Source of the DNA: Spirogloea muscicola | Lineage: Eukaryota > Streptophyta > Zygnematophyceae > Spirogloeales > Spirogloeaceae | Reading direction: 5' to 3' | NCBI GenBank assembly: GCA_009602725.1 | Contig: WELB01000214.1 | Span: forward strand, 129,029 to 185,901 | Length of the DNA stretch: 56,873 nucleotides | Shown here: one piece after another, positions 1 through 12,189 of the stretch | Layout: the number at the start of each line of letters is the position of its first letter | Numbering within the stretch: the first letter of the stretch is position 1 | Translations under genes and position numbers: made by a program | Notes under the pieces: generated by a model | The model's input: the letters and a program-made list of their open reading frames with translations, nothing else | What the model was told of the DNA's origin: nothing | Databases searched by the model: none

Positions 1-1965
1 CCCCCCGCCGCCGCGGCAGGCCCCCTCTCCCCTCCTTCCCCGCGCCACCCCTCCGCTCTCCCGTCCTCGCCCTCGCGCGCCTCGCCGGCCGGCAGCTGGC
101 TCGGCCCAGCCACGCAGCCGCTGCTGGTGGAGCCGCCGCAAGCGGTTGCGGCGGTGCCCGGGCCCCCTGCCATCTCCGGGGCCGACTCGAGCATGGACGT
201 GGACGCACGGCGGCAGGAGCCCTCCGAGTCCCTGACGACTGACCAGGTGCCACCTCGTGACCACCCCGACTCAGGACCCACCTTGCAATCTGCGATGCAG
301 GTAGAAGCTTGTCTGCCTTCTAGTGAGGGGCCTCGGCGGCATGGATAGCATCTTCGTGACCACAGACTGAATTCAGACGGTCTCTTGTCGGTCTCGTGGA
401 AGTTTCGGCATGACGATAGGTCAGGCCGTCGGAGTCGGCCAGGTGCTGATTGGCCCCCGATAAGTCCTAGGCCCAGCATGCACCACAAGCCTTTGAATTT
501 TGCAGGTGCCCTGTAGGTGTACAGCGCAGCTTTCATAGCTCGCTGATGTGTAGCTCACGGACAGGTCCTGTCCCTCCCGATATCAGCTACGTGCGGTTAG
601 GTACAGGGCCTTGCGTAGTGTGTCGAGGTGGAGGAGTGATCTGCCCTGCTCGACTCTGTGTACCAGACTCAAACGAGGACAGAACAATGGCGAATGCCGT
701 GCAGGTCACCACCAAAGGAGGTGAGGCTGTCTGCGTAGAGGTTGCCACTTTCAAGTGCTCGCCCAAGCAGACCCAGCTTGTGGAGCATGAGGAGAACAAG
801 CGGGCAGAGCTGGCCAGCAGGCTGACCTCTCTGGAGAAACAGAAACATCGCCTGGTTCTCGCCCTGAAACAGGTCCGCTTTCAATGCCCATTCCCTCCTC
901 TGCTGTCGCGGAAGTGCTTGGACAAGTGTCCACCATTATTGTAGCTCTCTAGCGCTGAGGCTTTACAGATTCGTAAATGAAGGATTGGGGCTGCCGTGAC
1001 CTTCACTGCCCAGTTCTTAGAGTCTGCATCTGACCCTATCGTACATGCAGGTTCTGAACAGTGAAGAGGAGAGCAAGCGAAGACTACAGCAGCAACCTGG
1101 TGCAATGCTTGTCAGAACATCAAATTCTCCCCACTCTTTACGCAGCGAACCAATTGCAGTACTTGCTACGCCACCACTTCAGCCATGGACTGAAGGGTAT
1201 CTAGCCGCAGCTAAGGTGGGCAATGCTGACGCGGACTTCAAAGGACCAGAAGTCACCAGCGGGGACCTTGAGGAAGGCGAGCTGGAGTATGGTCGGACGC
1301 CCAGCTCGCCCCGGCAATCGCCATACTCAGCAATCTGTCCTCCAAACTTTGGAAATAGCGAAGTAGAGCGGGGATTGCTGAACAATCCCAGCTCGACTTT
1401 GCAACTTACTTCCCCGCGATCACTTACCCAGCTATCCTCCCTCCAACGTGAAGTGAGTGTTGGCTTTGGGAATCAGTCCTATCGTCTTGTGTGCAATTTC
1501 AATGCTAATGTGCAACACCTTGTCACTGCTGTCACGTGATTGGGTTGCCCTTGTCACATCATGCAGCATCTTGGAGACTCATTAGATGGAGGTCACTGCC
1601 TGCTGAGCCCAGGTCCTATTAGGCCATATGTACACAGCAATGCACTTGCCAACCCCACCCCTTGTGAGTTCTCACCTGTTGGACTATATACTCCTGACAG
1701 GGCTCAATGGGCAGACTTGGAGGCTACTATGGTGGGCAGCTTGAGCGTAGCGGCCCTTCTTCCATACAAACGCGTCCTTCAACCCTAGTAGTCCCTCCTA
1801 CATGGTGAGAGCTGCTCTGCTTGGAACCACACTCCTTGTTGAGCTTGTCAAGACTCCAAGACATGCTGCGATCTGCTTGACATAAGCATAAAATGTGATT
1901 ACTAGGTTATAGCTGGCCTGGTACTGACATTTATGTTTAACTCTATGCAGCACACATTGCACGTT

Positions 1966-2008
<43 letters not shown>

Positions 2009-2244
2009 TGAAGGGAGGAAGACCTCCTCACCTTCTTGGTGCCCTTGGCTCAGCCCAAGGACAGCAGAGTCGGGGTTCTAGCTATGGTCATTCTCCCTTA
2101 GCACAGGGAGGTGCTCATGGTTCCCATGGCCATCTATTCTTCAGTGGACCTGGGCTGGGGACCCAAAGTCAGAGTCCTTCTCCTCGCAGTAGTCTTCCTC
2201 AAAGTCCTTTCCACGACATGATTGCAGGATCTTGGCAGCGATAG
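1..2244 (+). CDS. Unidentified Gln/Ser/Pro-rich protein, 5' partial
   Basis: I do not recognise this gene. It reads as several exons running in from the window edge: a GC-rich Pro/Ala-rich piece open from base 1 to about 300, a charged coiled-coil-like piece ending at 872, a piece at 1051-1452, one from 1567, one from 1701 to about 1804, and a last exon 1951-2244 with TAG at 2242-2244. The 872/1051 junction joins in phase 0, CAG before GT and after AG. The coiled-coil part has a heptad-like Leu/Lys/Glu pattern (ELASRLTSLEKQKHRLVLAL). The middle is Ser/Pro-rich with an acidic DLEEGELEYG patch; the last exon starts with a polyglutamine tract and is Gly/Ser/Pro-rich. Such composition is common in disordered nuclear regulators, but that is only suggestive. 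Phases at the first intron and around 1630-1950 do not all agree, so those boundaries are uncertain. Confidence 0.55.
1966..2004 (+). repeat. (CAG)13 polyglutamine repeat
   Basis: Thirteen uninterrupted CAG codons directly after the splice acceptor of the last exon, in the Gln reading frame and followed by CAT ATG. The reverse strand reads as polyleucine. A pure uninterrupted tract is expected to vary in length between individuals. Confidence 0.95.
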
Positions 2245-2825
2245 CAGTTGGTCTCAACTTAGGTTCAGCTTACTAGCGTGGAGTCTGCGCTAAGTGGCCA
2301 AAAGGTCACAGCACGCCACCTCAAGTGTGCTCTCGCTCTCCAGATATACTTATCAATATCCATGCTCTCCCCTGTGGTTGATCAAGCCCTTGTGATGCAG
2401 AGCTCGTCCCGACGAAAGCATGTAGGGAAAAGCTGGATCTCAGATTATTTTGGCGCAATGCATGGCTGTAAGTAGCAGTCACAAGGACATCTACAGTCAC
2501 TTTGATGTTCCGCCCGAAATGGTCTGATGCAGCAGCAACACCAGCTATTCCAATGGATGTTGCCCATATAGCCTCAGCAGAAAATATGAAGATGGCAATG
2601 GCGCAACCCTGCCATTTCTTGTGTCGACCGACTTGACCAACTGCTGTGTCACTTGCAGCAGTTTCCCTTACTTCAAGGCAGTACACAAACTTCAGTAGCA
2701 GCCAGGAGTCGATGGGCCGAATATTTTGCAGCAGAGACCGTGACAGGGGTGAGGGGGTGAGGAAATTGAGATTGTGGGGGGGGGGGGGGGGGGGGGGGGG
2801 GGGTNTTCTCCAGCTGTCTCCACTT
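2245..2825. other. Intergenic / convergent 3' ends, with a poly-G tract
   Basis: This stretch lies between the stop of the plus-strand gene and the stop of XCT on the minus strand, so it should hold both 3' untranslated regions. I see no conserved coding exon. It contains a 28-base run of G (2776-2803) followed by T and one N at 2805, which looks like a sequencing or gap-closing artefact rather than biology. Confidence 0.6.
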
Positions 2826-5393
2826 TTATGCTCCATGTATCGTGTACCGTTCCCACCTTTTTGTGGGATCATAGATCTGCACAGGATCAGCAATGCATTT
2901 TCAGTACCTTGTTATGCACCTCAGGCAAGACCAGTTGACTCGCAAGAGCTCAGCAACAGTTGTGCAGCCCCTATACTACAGTGCTTAGCATCTGAATGCA
3001 TCTTCTTGTATAAGCCATTGCGGCTGCAATGGCCGGCGAGGAGCCAGAGTGATGTGATGGGAGCGAAAGGAGTGTACCTCCCATCGTGAGGCTGGGAAGA
3101 TGTGCTTGTTCTTCTCGTACCAGTGCCGCTCCACAACCTTTCCCGCATGAGACTGAAGCCAGACATGTCGCTTGACGTCGTTAGAGGAAAGGAGCTCTCC
3201 AGAACAGCAGTGGCTGTGAAGAGCCAAGAGTACTCTTACAGATATGGGGCCACTTGACGCGCTGGAATCAGCAAGATGGCTTGGAAAGGAATGACAAGTG
3301 CCGAAGCATATACTGCAAAAGCTGTCCAAAACGCACCTCGTCTTTCTCAATTGTGGCATCGGCTGTTGTGCGAATATCCTCGTGTACATCAAAGTGGAAT
3401 AGCTGCATGAGATCCTTTCGCTACATGTCAAGAGCGTCACGGATAGCGGCTGCATGCCCCCTGGTGCAAACTTGTGTAAGGTAGGTAAGCAATCACATGC
3501 ATATTGTTGGTGAGCCAGGCATACCGGGCCACTCTTGCCACGAGCCTTGTTGATGATGAGCTCGTAGAAGGTATATTGCTGCTTACACATCAGGGGCCAA
3601 GAGAGATGGTAAATGTTCATCGAAGAGCTGATGAGACACTTCACATTCTGCAGACTGGACTGATCAGCTTGCTCACTTCAATGTTGGGCTTATGACTTAT
3701 CTGCCACGGGCACAACTGCTGGTCAGCTATAGTCACAGCTTATGAACCCAGTCACACAAGGACATGTTGAGCAACTCACATGCGGTATGATTAGGTCCTC
3801 CTTGATGTAGAGCATGTTCTCTACAGATGAGGTTCTCACTTCTCTGAACTCCGCAGATAGCTGTTGTTGAACAGCCCTGAGGAATTCAGCAATTGTGTCC
3901 CCTTTCCGCACCTGCACTCAGAAAGAGTGGACAGCTATAATCTCAGAGGACTAGTCAATCAACAGCACTTAGATGCCCGTCCTAAGCCCATGATTACACC
4001 CGTGCTCCTCCTAAAGACCCTTGTTCATAATACTGGAGGTGATTATTGAGGACATGAACCTGTAGGACACGGCGATGACCAGCTCCATCCCAGTAGCTGT
4101 ATGTGATCTCGAGAGGTTCGTCTGCTCATGAGCCACCACCAAGGGAAAGTGTTGAAACCAGTCACAGAGGACACGACACTTGGTCGACATTGAAATGAGG
4201 TGCGCTCAGATGCATACAAAGTTACTGGGTCAGGAAGAGAGCAAAGTATGGTGTTCAGTGCGTGCGCAAGAAGGGAGAGAACAAGCACTTTTTATCCTCT
4301 CTTGCTGAGCCATCCATTCCTTTCGTAATCTCGCCCTCTCCGCCTGCTCCTGAGCTTCACGCTCCCTGCGTTTGTCCAAGCCTTGCTCTTACATCCGACA
4401 ATCTCCAAGCTTGCCTAAATCATCGATGTGGCTCAGCGACTTGATCATCCTCTGCCACTGGCCACAGCACAGTGGTCGGAGTACCTGTCTGGGAGGAAGC
4501 TGGTCTCGACTGTAGGGTCCTTGCCAAACTTTGACAATTTCCGGGGCTGGCTGCCATCGTCCAGTTCTGCTCCCGTGGCCCTTCTCAGCAAACCAAGCCC
4601 AGTTAGGAAAGAAGATTGTGCAGCATGACAAATGAATGCAACAACTCACAATGCAACAATCAGCCAACATAGATATTAGCAAGGCATGCGACGGGCAAGC
4701 CGGCACTGTGAAGTAGCGGCCATTGGTGGGATTGACTTGCAGACCAACCTGAAAGGCCATTACTTGCGTGCGACGGGCTAGCTCCATCCTGCGCCTCTTT
4801 CTCGTCATCCATGTCGTCTGCAAACGACAACAGCGTGGCTCCAGCCCTGGCTCGCCGCTGCTTCCGCTTCAGCACTGCCCGCAGTTCCTCCCTGCAGGTA
4901 GCCCCAGCGCACAACATTCAGAGTCGTAGGTGCTGAGTCGAGGTGAGGAGGGTGAGGCCGTCGGGCGGGTAGGGGCGCATGGAGGCAGGGTGCTCACTCC
5001 TGGGCCAGCTGCTGCTGCTTCTCCTCGAGCTTGGTCTTGATCGTGGCGCGCTGCAAGCGCTCGCCCCAGTCGAAACAGGCGAGAGTGAGGCCCCCCGGGT
5101 GCAGCCGGCAGCGGGCAGGAGGCGAGGCCCCGCGCAGGGGGAGACGGGCTGGACGTCACCTTCTCCACGAACTGCTCGCGCGTGACCAGCCCCACCGTCT
5201 CCTTCTTGAACGCGCTCTCCAGCACCTCGGACGTGCCCTGGCCGAACTGCAGGAGGCCCTGGCCCCCGCCCTCGGCGGACTTCTTCTTGAGCGCCTCGAT
5301 GCGCTGCCGCTCCTGCTCGCGCTGCTTCTCCAGCCGCCGGATGCGCACCGCGTCCTGCGCCGACCCCACGTACCCGTCGCCCAGCCCCGCCAT
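2826..5393 (-). CDS. XCT: XAP5 CIRCADIAN TIMEKEEPER homologue (FAM50/XAP5 family)
   Basis: XAP5/FAM50 proteins are conserved nuclear factors; the plant member XCT acts in small-RNA production, splicing, and light and clock responses. Exons, all on the minus strand: 5393-5160, 5050-4998, 4891 to about 4764, about 4600-4485, about 4390-4289, 4121-4060, 3911-3780, 3578-3525, 3402-3337, 3152-3078, 2876-2826. The start was chosen at 5393 because it gives the plant-type N terminus ([12 protein letters not shown]) followed by a basic coiled coil ([20 protein letters not shown]) and [11 protein letters not shown]. Later landmarks are [92 protein letters not shown] and the terminal WERYTIHG. From exon 6 on every junction is in phase; the joins around exons 3-5 are approximate. 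It appears full length and intact, and is divergent from EHD. Confidence 0.95.
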
Positions 5394-5508
5394 GGCGCCC
5401 GACTGGTGGGGAGGAGAGGGAGAGGTAGCTCGGGCTCCCGAATCGCCCTTCAACCCTGGGCCCCAGAGCCCCAAACCCCAAACCCCGGCCCTGAGCCCCG
5501 CCGCCGGC
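5394..5508. promoter_or_regulatory. Shared divergent promoter region of XCT and EHD
   Basis: Only 115 bp separate the start codons of XCT (minus, 5393) and EHD (plus, 5509). The interval is GC-rich, has no TATA-like element I can see, and contains a short repeated CCCCAAACCCC-like stretch near 5470-5487. Both 5' untranslated regions and core promoters must fit here or overlap the neighbouring first exons. That it works bidirectionally is inferred from the geometry alone. Confidence 0.6.
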
Positions 5509-8500
5509 ATGGACATCCTGGCGGGCCGCCCCCCGCCGCCGCCGCCCGCCGACGACCGCGCCTTCCGCGCCTGGTTCGCCTTCGCCGACTCCGGTGCGCC
5601 CCCCTGCCCTCGACCCCGCTTCCAGTGCCCCCCCTGCCCCTGGTGCTCACCTGCCCCCGCGCGAGAGCCCGCCCGCAGATGGCGACGGGCGCGTGTCCGG
5701 CGGCGACGCGGTGCGCTTCTTCTCGCGGTCCGGGCTGCCGCGCGAGCAGCTCAAGCAGGTCTGGGCGCTCGCCGACTCCGGGCGCCACGGCTTCCTGGGC
5801 CCCGCCGAGTTCTCCGCCGCCATGCGCATCATCGCGCTGGCCCAGGCGGGCCACCCCATCTCGCCCTCCATGCTCGCCGACGCCGACGCCGCCACCGTCG
5901 GCCTCCCTCTCCTCGCCGGCCTCGACGCCGACCTCGCCGCCGTACGCCCGCGGCCCCGAAGCCCGCTCGCTTGCTCGCAGTGCATGGCGCACGCACTCGT
6001 AATCCGGCTGACCGGCTCCCTTGCACGCCCTCTGGTCAGGCAGCGAGCCCCGAGGGCCGCGGTGTGGCCATCGGCTCGGACGGGGGGCCAGAGGGCGAGA
6101 GAGCGGGTCCAGGCCCTGGCAGCACAGGTGCCCACACACTGGTGGCTCACTCTGCAGCTGTGCTGACTTGAGCTGCGCTCACGAAGGCCCTGGCTTTGGG
6201 CTTCGAGCTTCGAGCTGGCACTCTGGTGTGGAGCTCATGGGTCGAACGTCATGCCAGTATATTGCTGCACGCCGCGCTCTTGTGGGTAGGTTGCCTACCT
6301 GCAGGGTGTGTCTTGACAGTACATCCCCCTTCTTTTGCCCTCTACTTGGACATTGCAGCAGCTGGATTTGCAGCTTCTGGGTACAACCGGCAATCCCACA
6401 AGTCGAGAAAGGTAGAAAACATGCCTGAACCTATATCTGTACTCAACCTGCCAGATTTTCTCAATTGCACCAGTTCTGGTCAGAGCATAGCGCATGTATC
6501 CTGGCTCTGACTCCCGCCGGTCATGGACCCATTAGACTTGGTTCAGCCCATACCTCAGGCAGCCGTCTCATCGGTGATTGATGGGCTGAAACGACTGTAC
6601 TTCGAAAAGGTATACCACACTGCTTGGCACCAGCCAGGCGAGCCCATCAGAGATGGCAGGCTGCTTGATTGGATGCGTTTGGTCATCAGAAAATGTGCTT
6701 TTGCTCCTGTTGCTCACTTATGGCTTAGTCGACTGTCACAATGAGCAGTTGCAACCGCTGGAGCAGGCATATCGCTTCCACGACTTCGTTTCCCCTTTGC
6801 TGACAGAGGCTGACTTTGATGCACGCCCTTTGGTCATGCTTCTCGGTCAATACTCCACAGGTCAGGCCTTTCCAACCACCGCTTGCTGCTTTACTTTGAT
6901 GATGATCCTGCTCTTGCATTAGGAGCTCTCCAGAAGGTGCCCCTCACCTCGATACATTACTCTGCAGGCAAAACGACATTCATCAAGCACTTGCTCAAGA
7001 GGGAATATCCTGGTGCAAACATTGGGCCAGAGCCAACCACGGACCGCTTTGTCGTGATCATGGAAGGGGCTGACGAGCGAAGTGTTCCTGGCAACACTGT
7101 AGCTGTGCAAGCAAACATGCCCTTTCAGGGCCTTCAGAGATTTGGCACTGTGAGCCCTTACCTTTCTGGTAGATGATGATGACATTGTTACATCCTATAT
7201 CTAGGATTAACCGGCATGATAAGCAACTGTACCATGCGCTTGCTAGACACTGCTGATGTATACTTGGAGTTGATGGACATTTCTTGCAGGCTTTCCTCTC
7301 CAAATTTGAATGCTCTCAACTTCCTCACCCGGTGAGCTTAGCTCATCATTAGGCATCCTTCTTTCTCCCCTTCCATGTGGCCACTGCCTTCCGGTTGTGC
7401 AACATTCTTCACACCGATGTTTTGGAGTGGTTCAAAGCCTCTGTCTGTTTGGCCTACGCTTGCTGACCCTTCCTGTCAGACAGCAGCACCTTTGCTGCTC
7501 GTCTCCTTATTGCTTGTTGGAATTTGTGTGCTGTCAATACAGCTGCTGGAACATGTGATGTTTGTTGATACTCCAGGCGTGCTATCAGGGGAAAAACAAA
7601 GAACACAGCGAAGCTATAATTTCACTGGCGTAACATCCTGGTTTGCTTCCAAGGCAGACCTGATTTGTATTACTTTTTGACCCACATAAGCTGGACATCA
7701 GCGACGAATTCAAGCGTGTCATTGGCTCGCTACATGGCCATGACGACAAGTTTCGAGTTGTGCTCAACAAGGCAGACCAGGTGGACACACAACAGGTATG
7801 CAGCGACGACAACTTGCCTGGGTTCAATTGAGTCCTATCCTCACAATGTTGACCTGACATTATCAGGCATAGCAGAGTGTCTTGCATTTAATGCAGAATA
7901 GCTGCTGATGAACGGGCTGCAACAGCTTATGCGGGTGTATGGAGCTCTCATGTGGTCACTTGGCAAGGTTTTGAATACACCCGAAGTGATGCGCGTGTAC
8001 ATTGGGTGAGATCGTTCTCCTTTTCATTTTATGTAGCCACCTCAGTGCATGCTTTCCACTTGATGCTGAGTCGGATCAGACTCACATACTGTGTGTACAT
8101 TATCGAGGTATGATTTAAATATATAACTCAAGCTTCTACATCTGTCTGGGTCCTGCCAACAGCTGTCCAATCGTTTGTTTCTACTTGCAGTTCTTTCAAT
8201 GACAAGCCCATCCAACCCACGCAAGGCCCCCTTAGCCAAGAGCTTTTTGAGAAAGAACAAGGGGATCTCTTGGCTGATGTCAAGGACATTCCTCGCAAGT
8301 CTTGTGATCGTAAGGTTGGCATGTGCATTAGAGCTGATGCAAGAACTTGTCGTTCCAGTCGATCACTTGAAAAAGGCTTCCCTTCGAAATACACACGACA
8401 AAGATGGTATAATTATGTTGTGCTAATCACTGTGGACTTCTCCTGGGCCAACAGGCCGCTCTGCATGGGGAAGGGACATGTGTACACATTCATACATTAC

Positions 8501-9038
8501 TGTCTACCCTTCGACTGCGAGGTCTGAGGATGCTGACACACTATACTGTGTCTTCAGATCAATGAGTTTGTGAAAAGGGCTCGAGCCGCCAAAATACATG
8601 CTTCCATTATTGGACATCTCAAGGCTCAAATGCCGATGATGATGGGCAAGACCAAGACTCAACAACGACTTTGCGAAGATCTCGAGTTGGAGTTCCGAAA
8701 GATATGCCTTCTCGTACGAATAGTAAGGGAGATGCAGCACGTCCTTGACCACTCTTAAAGGTTCAGGGCTTTACCTTCTTCAAAGGTGTGTGTGCTCTCA
8801 GACCCTAATTTTGCAATGCTGATAGTTGCACCTTTGTGCATCTGTCTAAAAGGTGCAACGAGCCCATCATCTACCTCTGGGCGACTTTCCTGATGTGGAT
8901 GAATTTCGTGAGATCCTCCAAGGGTTTAATATTGACACCTTTGACAAGCTAAAACCGAAGCTTATCCAAGGGGTTGATGACATGCTTGGCCATGACATCC
9001 CAGATTTGCTTAAAGAATTCCGTAATCCTTACGATTGA
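5509..9038 (+). CDS. EHD: EH-domain-containing dynamin-like ATPase (plant EHD1/EHD2 type)
   Basis: EHD proteins are membrane-remodelling ATPases of the dynamin superfamily acting in endocytosis and recycling. Exons: 5509-5593, 5679-5941, 6547-6609, 6749-6860, 6968-7149, 7290-7331, 7543-7795, 7926-8005, 8191-8314, 8558-8722, 8853-9038, giving about 517 residues. An N-terminal EH domain with an EF-hand loop ([10 protein letters not shown]) occupies residues 1 to about 100, as in plant rather than animal EHDs. The P-loop GQYSTGKT (about 170-177) is split by an intron; DTPG (about 258) and NKAD (about 324) complete the nucleotide site. The end [14 protein letters not shown] is the plant EHD C terminus. 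The plant linker between EH and GTPase domains is shorter here. Exon 7 carries one extra base near 7667, breaking the frame in the conserved [13 protein letters not shown] region; without it all phases agree. Exon 10 keeps seven unusual codons before its donor. Confidence 0.95.
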
Positions 9039-9179
9039 AGTATACGTTTCCGACTAACGACCACTGTGTACCGTACACTCAACCTGTGATTATTGATACT
9101 ACAACACATTCAATTAACTTTTCCTCCGTGCATCCATATGGCTCCCCTTTGCATCTTGACTTAAGGCTGCTCCTTTTAG

Positions 9180-9446
9180 AGGATCACACCCTTTGTGTTA
9201 CAAAGCTCCATTGACTTCCATGGGTTACTCTATAGTGACAATGCCCTCATTGATAGGAGTTATTGGAGGGTCAGAGCCAAGGGATGCAGCACCTTTGCAG
9301 TGGCAGTGGAAGTGGTGCGCTCTTGTGATTTGTCTGGTATGCCAGTTGACTTCTTGGAGCACAGGAGCACGGGGAGCACCACAAACTTAGACTTTCTAAC
9401 ATTTATGTCCATGCTCATGACAGCCTTCCATGAGAAGGAACTGCAC
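9180..9446 (+). CDS. Candidate exon of an unidentified protein
   Basis: An 89-codon stretch without stops lies between a plausible acceptor (pyrimidines then TTTTAG, ending 9179) and a good donor (CAC then GTAAGT at 9447). Its composition is protein-like, with SSIDFHGLLYSDNALIDRSY and LDFLTFMSMLMTAFHEKEL, unlike the repeats around it. I cannot assign a family. No start codon in frame is visible in the 141 bp after the EHD stop, so it would be an internal exon, a captured fragment, or chance. A following exon after the CAG ending near 9485 is possible but stops soon. Confidence 0.35.
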
Positions 9447-12189
9447 GTAAGTTTCCCCCCGTCACAACGGACTGCTCGTGATGCAGACTTTGTGCAAAGC
9501 TTACTGTTCTATCTCTGCACAATGTCAGCCATCTTTACATCTGTTGGTCCAGTGATTCCCGTAAATCTGAGGTGGTTGTGGGGTCTCAAAGTTACGACGC
9601 TACACAAGACAAAATTCCTAACATGCCAGAGGGTCAGGGGGTCATTGGCAACATGTCGTCGAGAGTGTGGAGGTTAGGTTGTTATTCAAATTACATCCTT
9701 CACCTTACAAATCTATTCTCCTTGGCTATTGGGTGGAAGGTGGCTGCTTGCCTTTGAGTGCGAATATGGAAGCCAGCCGAGTGCATATAGAGGAACTGCT
9801 CATAAAGGAGTTCTGTGATACCCGCGAAGCAGCTGACTGGGCAGCTCGGAGCCCGTTCAGCATCCCCTCGCAGCGAGGGTGATATAGATGAGCTGTCAAG
9901 GTAGGACGAGAGCCTTGATGTGCAAGCTAGAGGCTGCTGCAAGGCCATGACCGCCACGTCAGTGCTAAGGCGAGCGACTGAGGCCACTGGAGAAACATGA
10001 CACTTGGCTAGACACGATCCGTGAAAACAAGGAGCCTTTGGCTTGTAGTGCTCCCTGCTCTCGTCGCCGCTGGTCAGCCTACTGTCGCAACGGTGCAAGT
10101 AGCGAGGACTGTTCTCGTGTAAGACCAGCATGTCGAGCTTTTGAGGCCAGTAGATATTGCTCGACATAAGTGCACCACATAGCGACTGGAAACGCTTGAT
10201 GAGGACTTCCTGAGGAGATCCTCCATCGGACATTTGGCTCTTGATCTGAAGAGGACTTCAACCGGTGTATGAGACAGCTGCGTACTAGCGCCGGGTCCCA
10301 TAGGCATGTTCGGACTACTCACAATCGTGCGAAGCAAAGCGCTAGAGGATAATTGGAAGGTACACCCGAGTACTCTCTAACGGACTGTCAGGACTGCCGC
10401 CATTTGAGGCCATGGCACAAATACACATGATCGTAGGAGTTGTCATCATCGCCGATTACACAGCTGAATCGTTTCCTGCGAAGTGGCATGGCGGACAACA
10501 GAATAGAAGACCTCGGCGCCAAGTTGCACGATGCAAGTGCGATCTATAAAGCCAAGATAGGCCACTATAGCGTGAGGCCGATATTCGGCCAACGGCATTG
10601 AAAACTCTGCAGCCAATGTTCCAGCGTAATAGCTCACTTTGGTCTCGTAGTTCTGCTTAGAAATATAGCACATTTCCCCCCTTCGCCGAAGCCATGGCAA
10701 ATAGAGCTGGAAAGTCGACTGGACTTGGTTCGTACATGTTTACGTGGTAATGGCTACAAAGAGAAGTAGCAAAGTTTACGTTCTTTGGAAGCAGGGCACG
10801 CGGTCGGCAAGGAGCGAGAATATGCCGATCACCCCAGCTGGCGATGACTTTGTAGCGCAGGCGAGAGACGTGCACGGGGCCTTTGACAGCGTTTGACAGC
10901 CGATGGCTGTACCTCCTGCAGCGGCTTGCACGGCGGGCCTTCGAACGTCGGGAGGGACAGCAAGGTGTACTGCCCAGCTTCCACGTTGCAAGGTCGCTTG
11001 CCCAGGGGTTCCATGTGCGGCTGACCATATCCAATGACGGTCCAAGACCCATGTAGTGCACTTGCGGGCAGGCCGGGCCATGGCTGCTGCTTCTGGGTCT
11101 CTTTGGGGTGCCTCTTTCCTACCTGCTAGGTTCTCCGACTTGCGGCTGCTGACTCGGGGTTGCTAAGCCCTCATGCGCTGTATTTTGATTGCATTGCGAA
11201 TTTGGGCCATTGGATGTTTCATTGTTTGGGGTTACTCATATTGGAAAAGCTGTTGTCTTCGTTACTTTCATCGACAAGCCGAGATGGACTCCTCTTTTTT
11301 TGTAAAGTGAAGAATGAGGTGCAAATATAGAAGGTTCCATACCATGGTATCTAGCAACTGGCAGAAGCTCAAGGTGCTATCAATTGTGGAGGTCCTTTTC
11401 TCTCAACTGAGATTTAAAAGTACTGCAGGCCTGGAATTTCGTAGTGTGAAGTCATCTGCCCGTAGCACACTCAATCAAACTAACGAAGCTGAGCGAAGCA
11501 TTGTACCTCCATCAGGACCACGTTGCCATTCTCTTGGCCAACATCTATGAATTGCATATTTAGAAACAGAAGTAATTCAAGGAGACCCGTAGCCGCCGGA
11601 AAGCAGCCAGACAGATTATGGGAGAGGCTGGCCACTACGTCGACCAATAAGAGAAGGTTGTCCGCTTTCCTTTTGATACAAGCCAACATCCCAAGTTGGG
11701 GCGCAAGACGGCGTGATGCTGCAGCTTCTATCGGCGACACAAGTGAACACTGTTGAGACCACCCTAAACGGTACCATCGATTATCGTGACGTGGACATTT
11801 GACAGCAGATACTTAGCAGTAGCTGTTCGATGAAACAGGCATATTACAATTAATTACGGACGGGTTGTCAACGTTAGACTGTCAATGACCCAAAGTATAC
11901 GTAGGCCAAGCAGAGAGACTGTGGAGGAGGTATTTGGGGAAATTTGACAAGGTGAGCCTGCTAATCCCCCTCGAAACATCCGTTTGTTGCTTCGTCATCG
12001 TTGCTGCTCCACACGGTGCCTTCTCAAGCTTTCTAACTTCACCGGCTATCCGCGCTTGGTGATCCAATCGTGCTTCTCACAAGATCGCCGTGTAAGGCTT
12101 GGACTGGACAGGTAATCCATGTCCTCATCTCCCTGTCTGCGACGCTGCTGCTTTGCACCAAGAACGATTAGCGAGCTTAGATGATGGTA
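9447..12189. other. Unassigned region with short open stretches, no recognised gene
   Basis: I find no family here. Minus-strand open stretches that look partly protein-like are 9700-10233, 10446-10700 (contains KVSYYAGTLAAEFSMPLAEY), 10657-11061 and 11480-11740 (contains a Leu-rich GLLELLLFLNMQF run). They could be exons of one minus-strand gene running from about 12,000 to 9,900, but I could not join them in phase. From about 11100 to 11330 the sequence is AT-richer with homopolymers and looks non-coding. No retroelement motif was seen in this interval. Confidence 0.4.

Noticed and set aside
2321-2893. Minus-strand protein running through the G tract with a poly-Pro run
   Set aside because: It depends on the artefactual G run and overlaps the genuine last exon of XCT.
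5031-6171. Long Arg/Pro/Ala-rich plus-strand frames of over 300 residues
   Set aside because: They are antisense or out-of-frame shadows of the GC-rich first exons of XCT and EHD.
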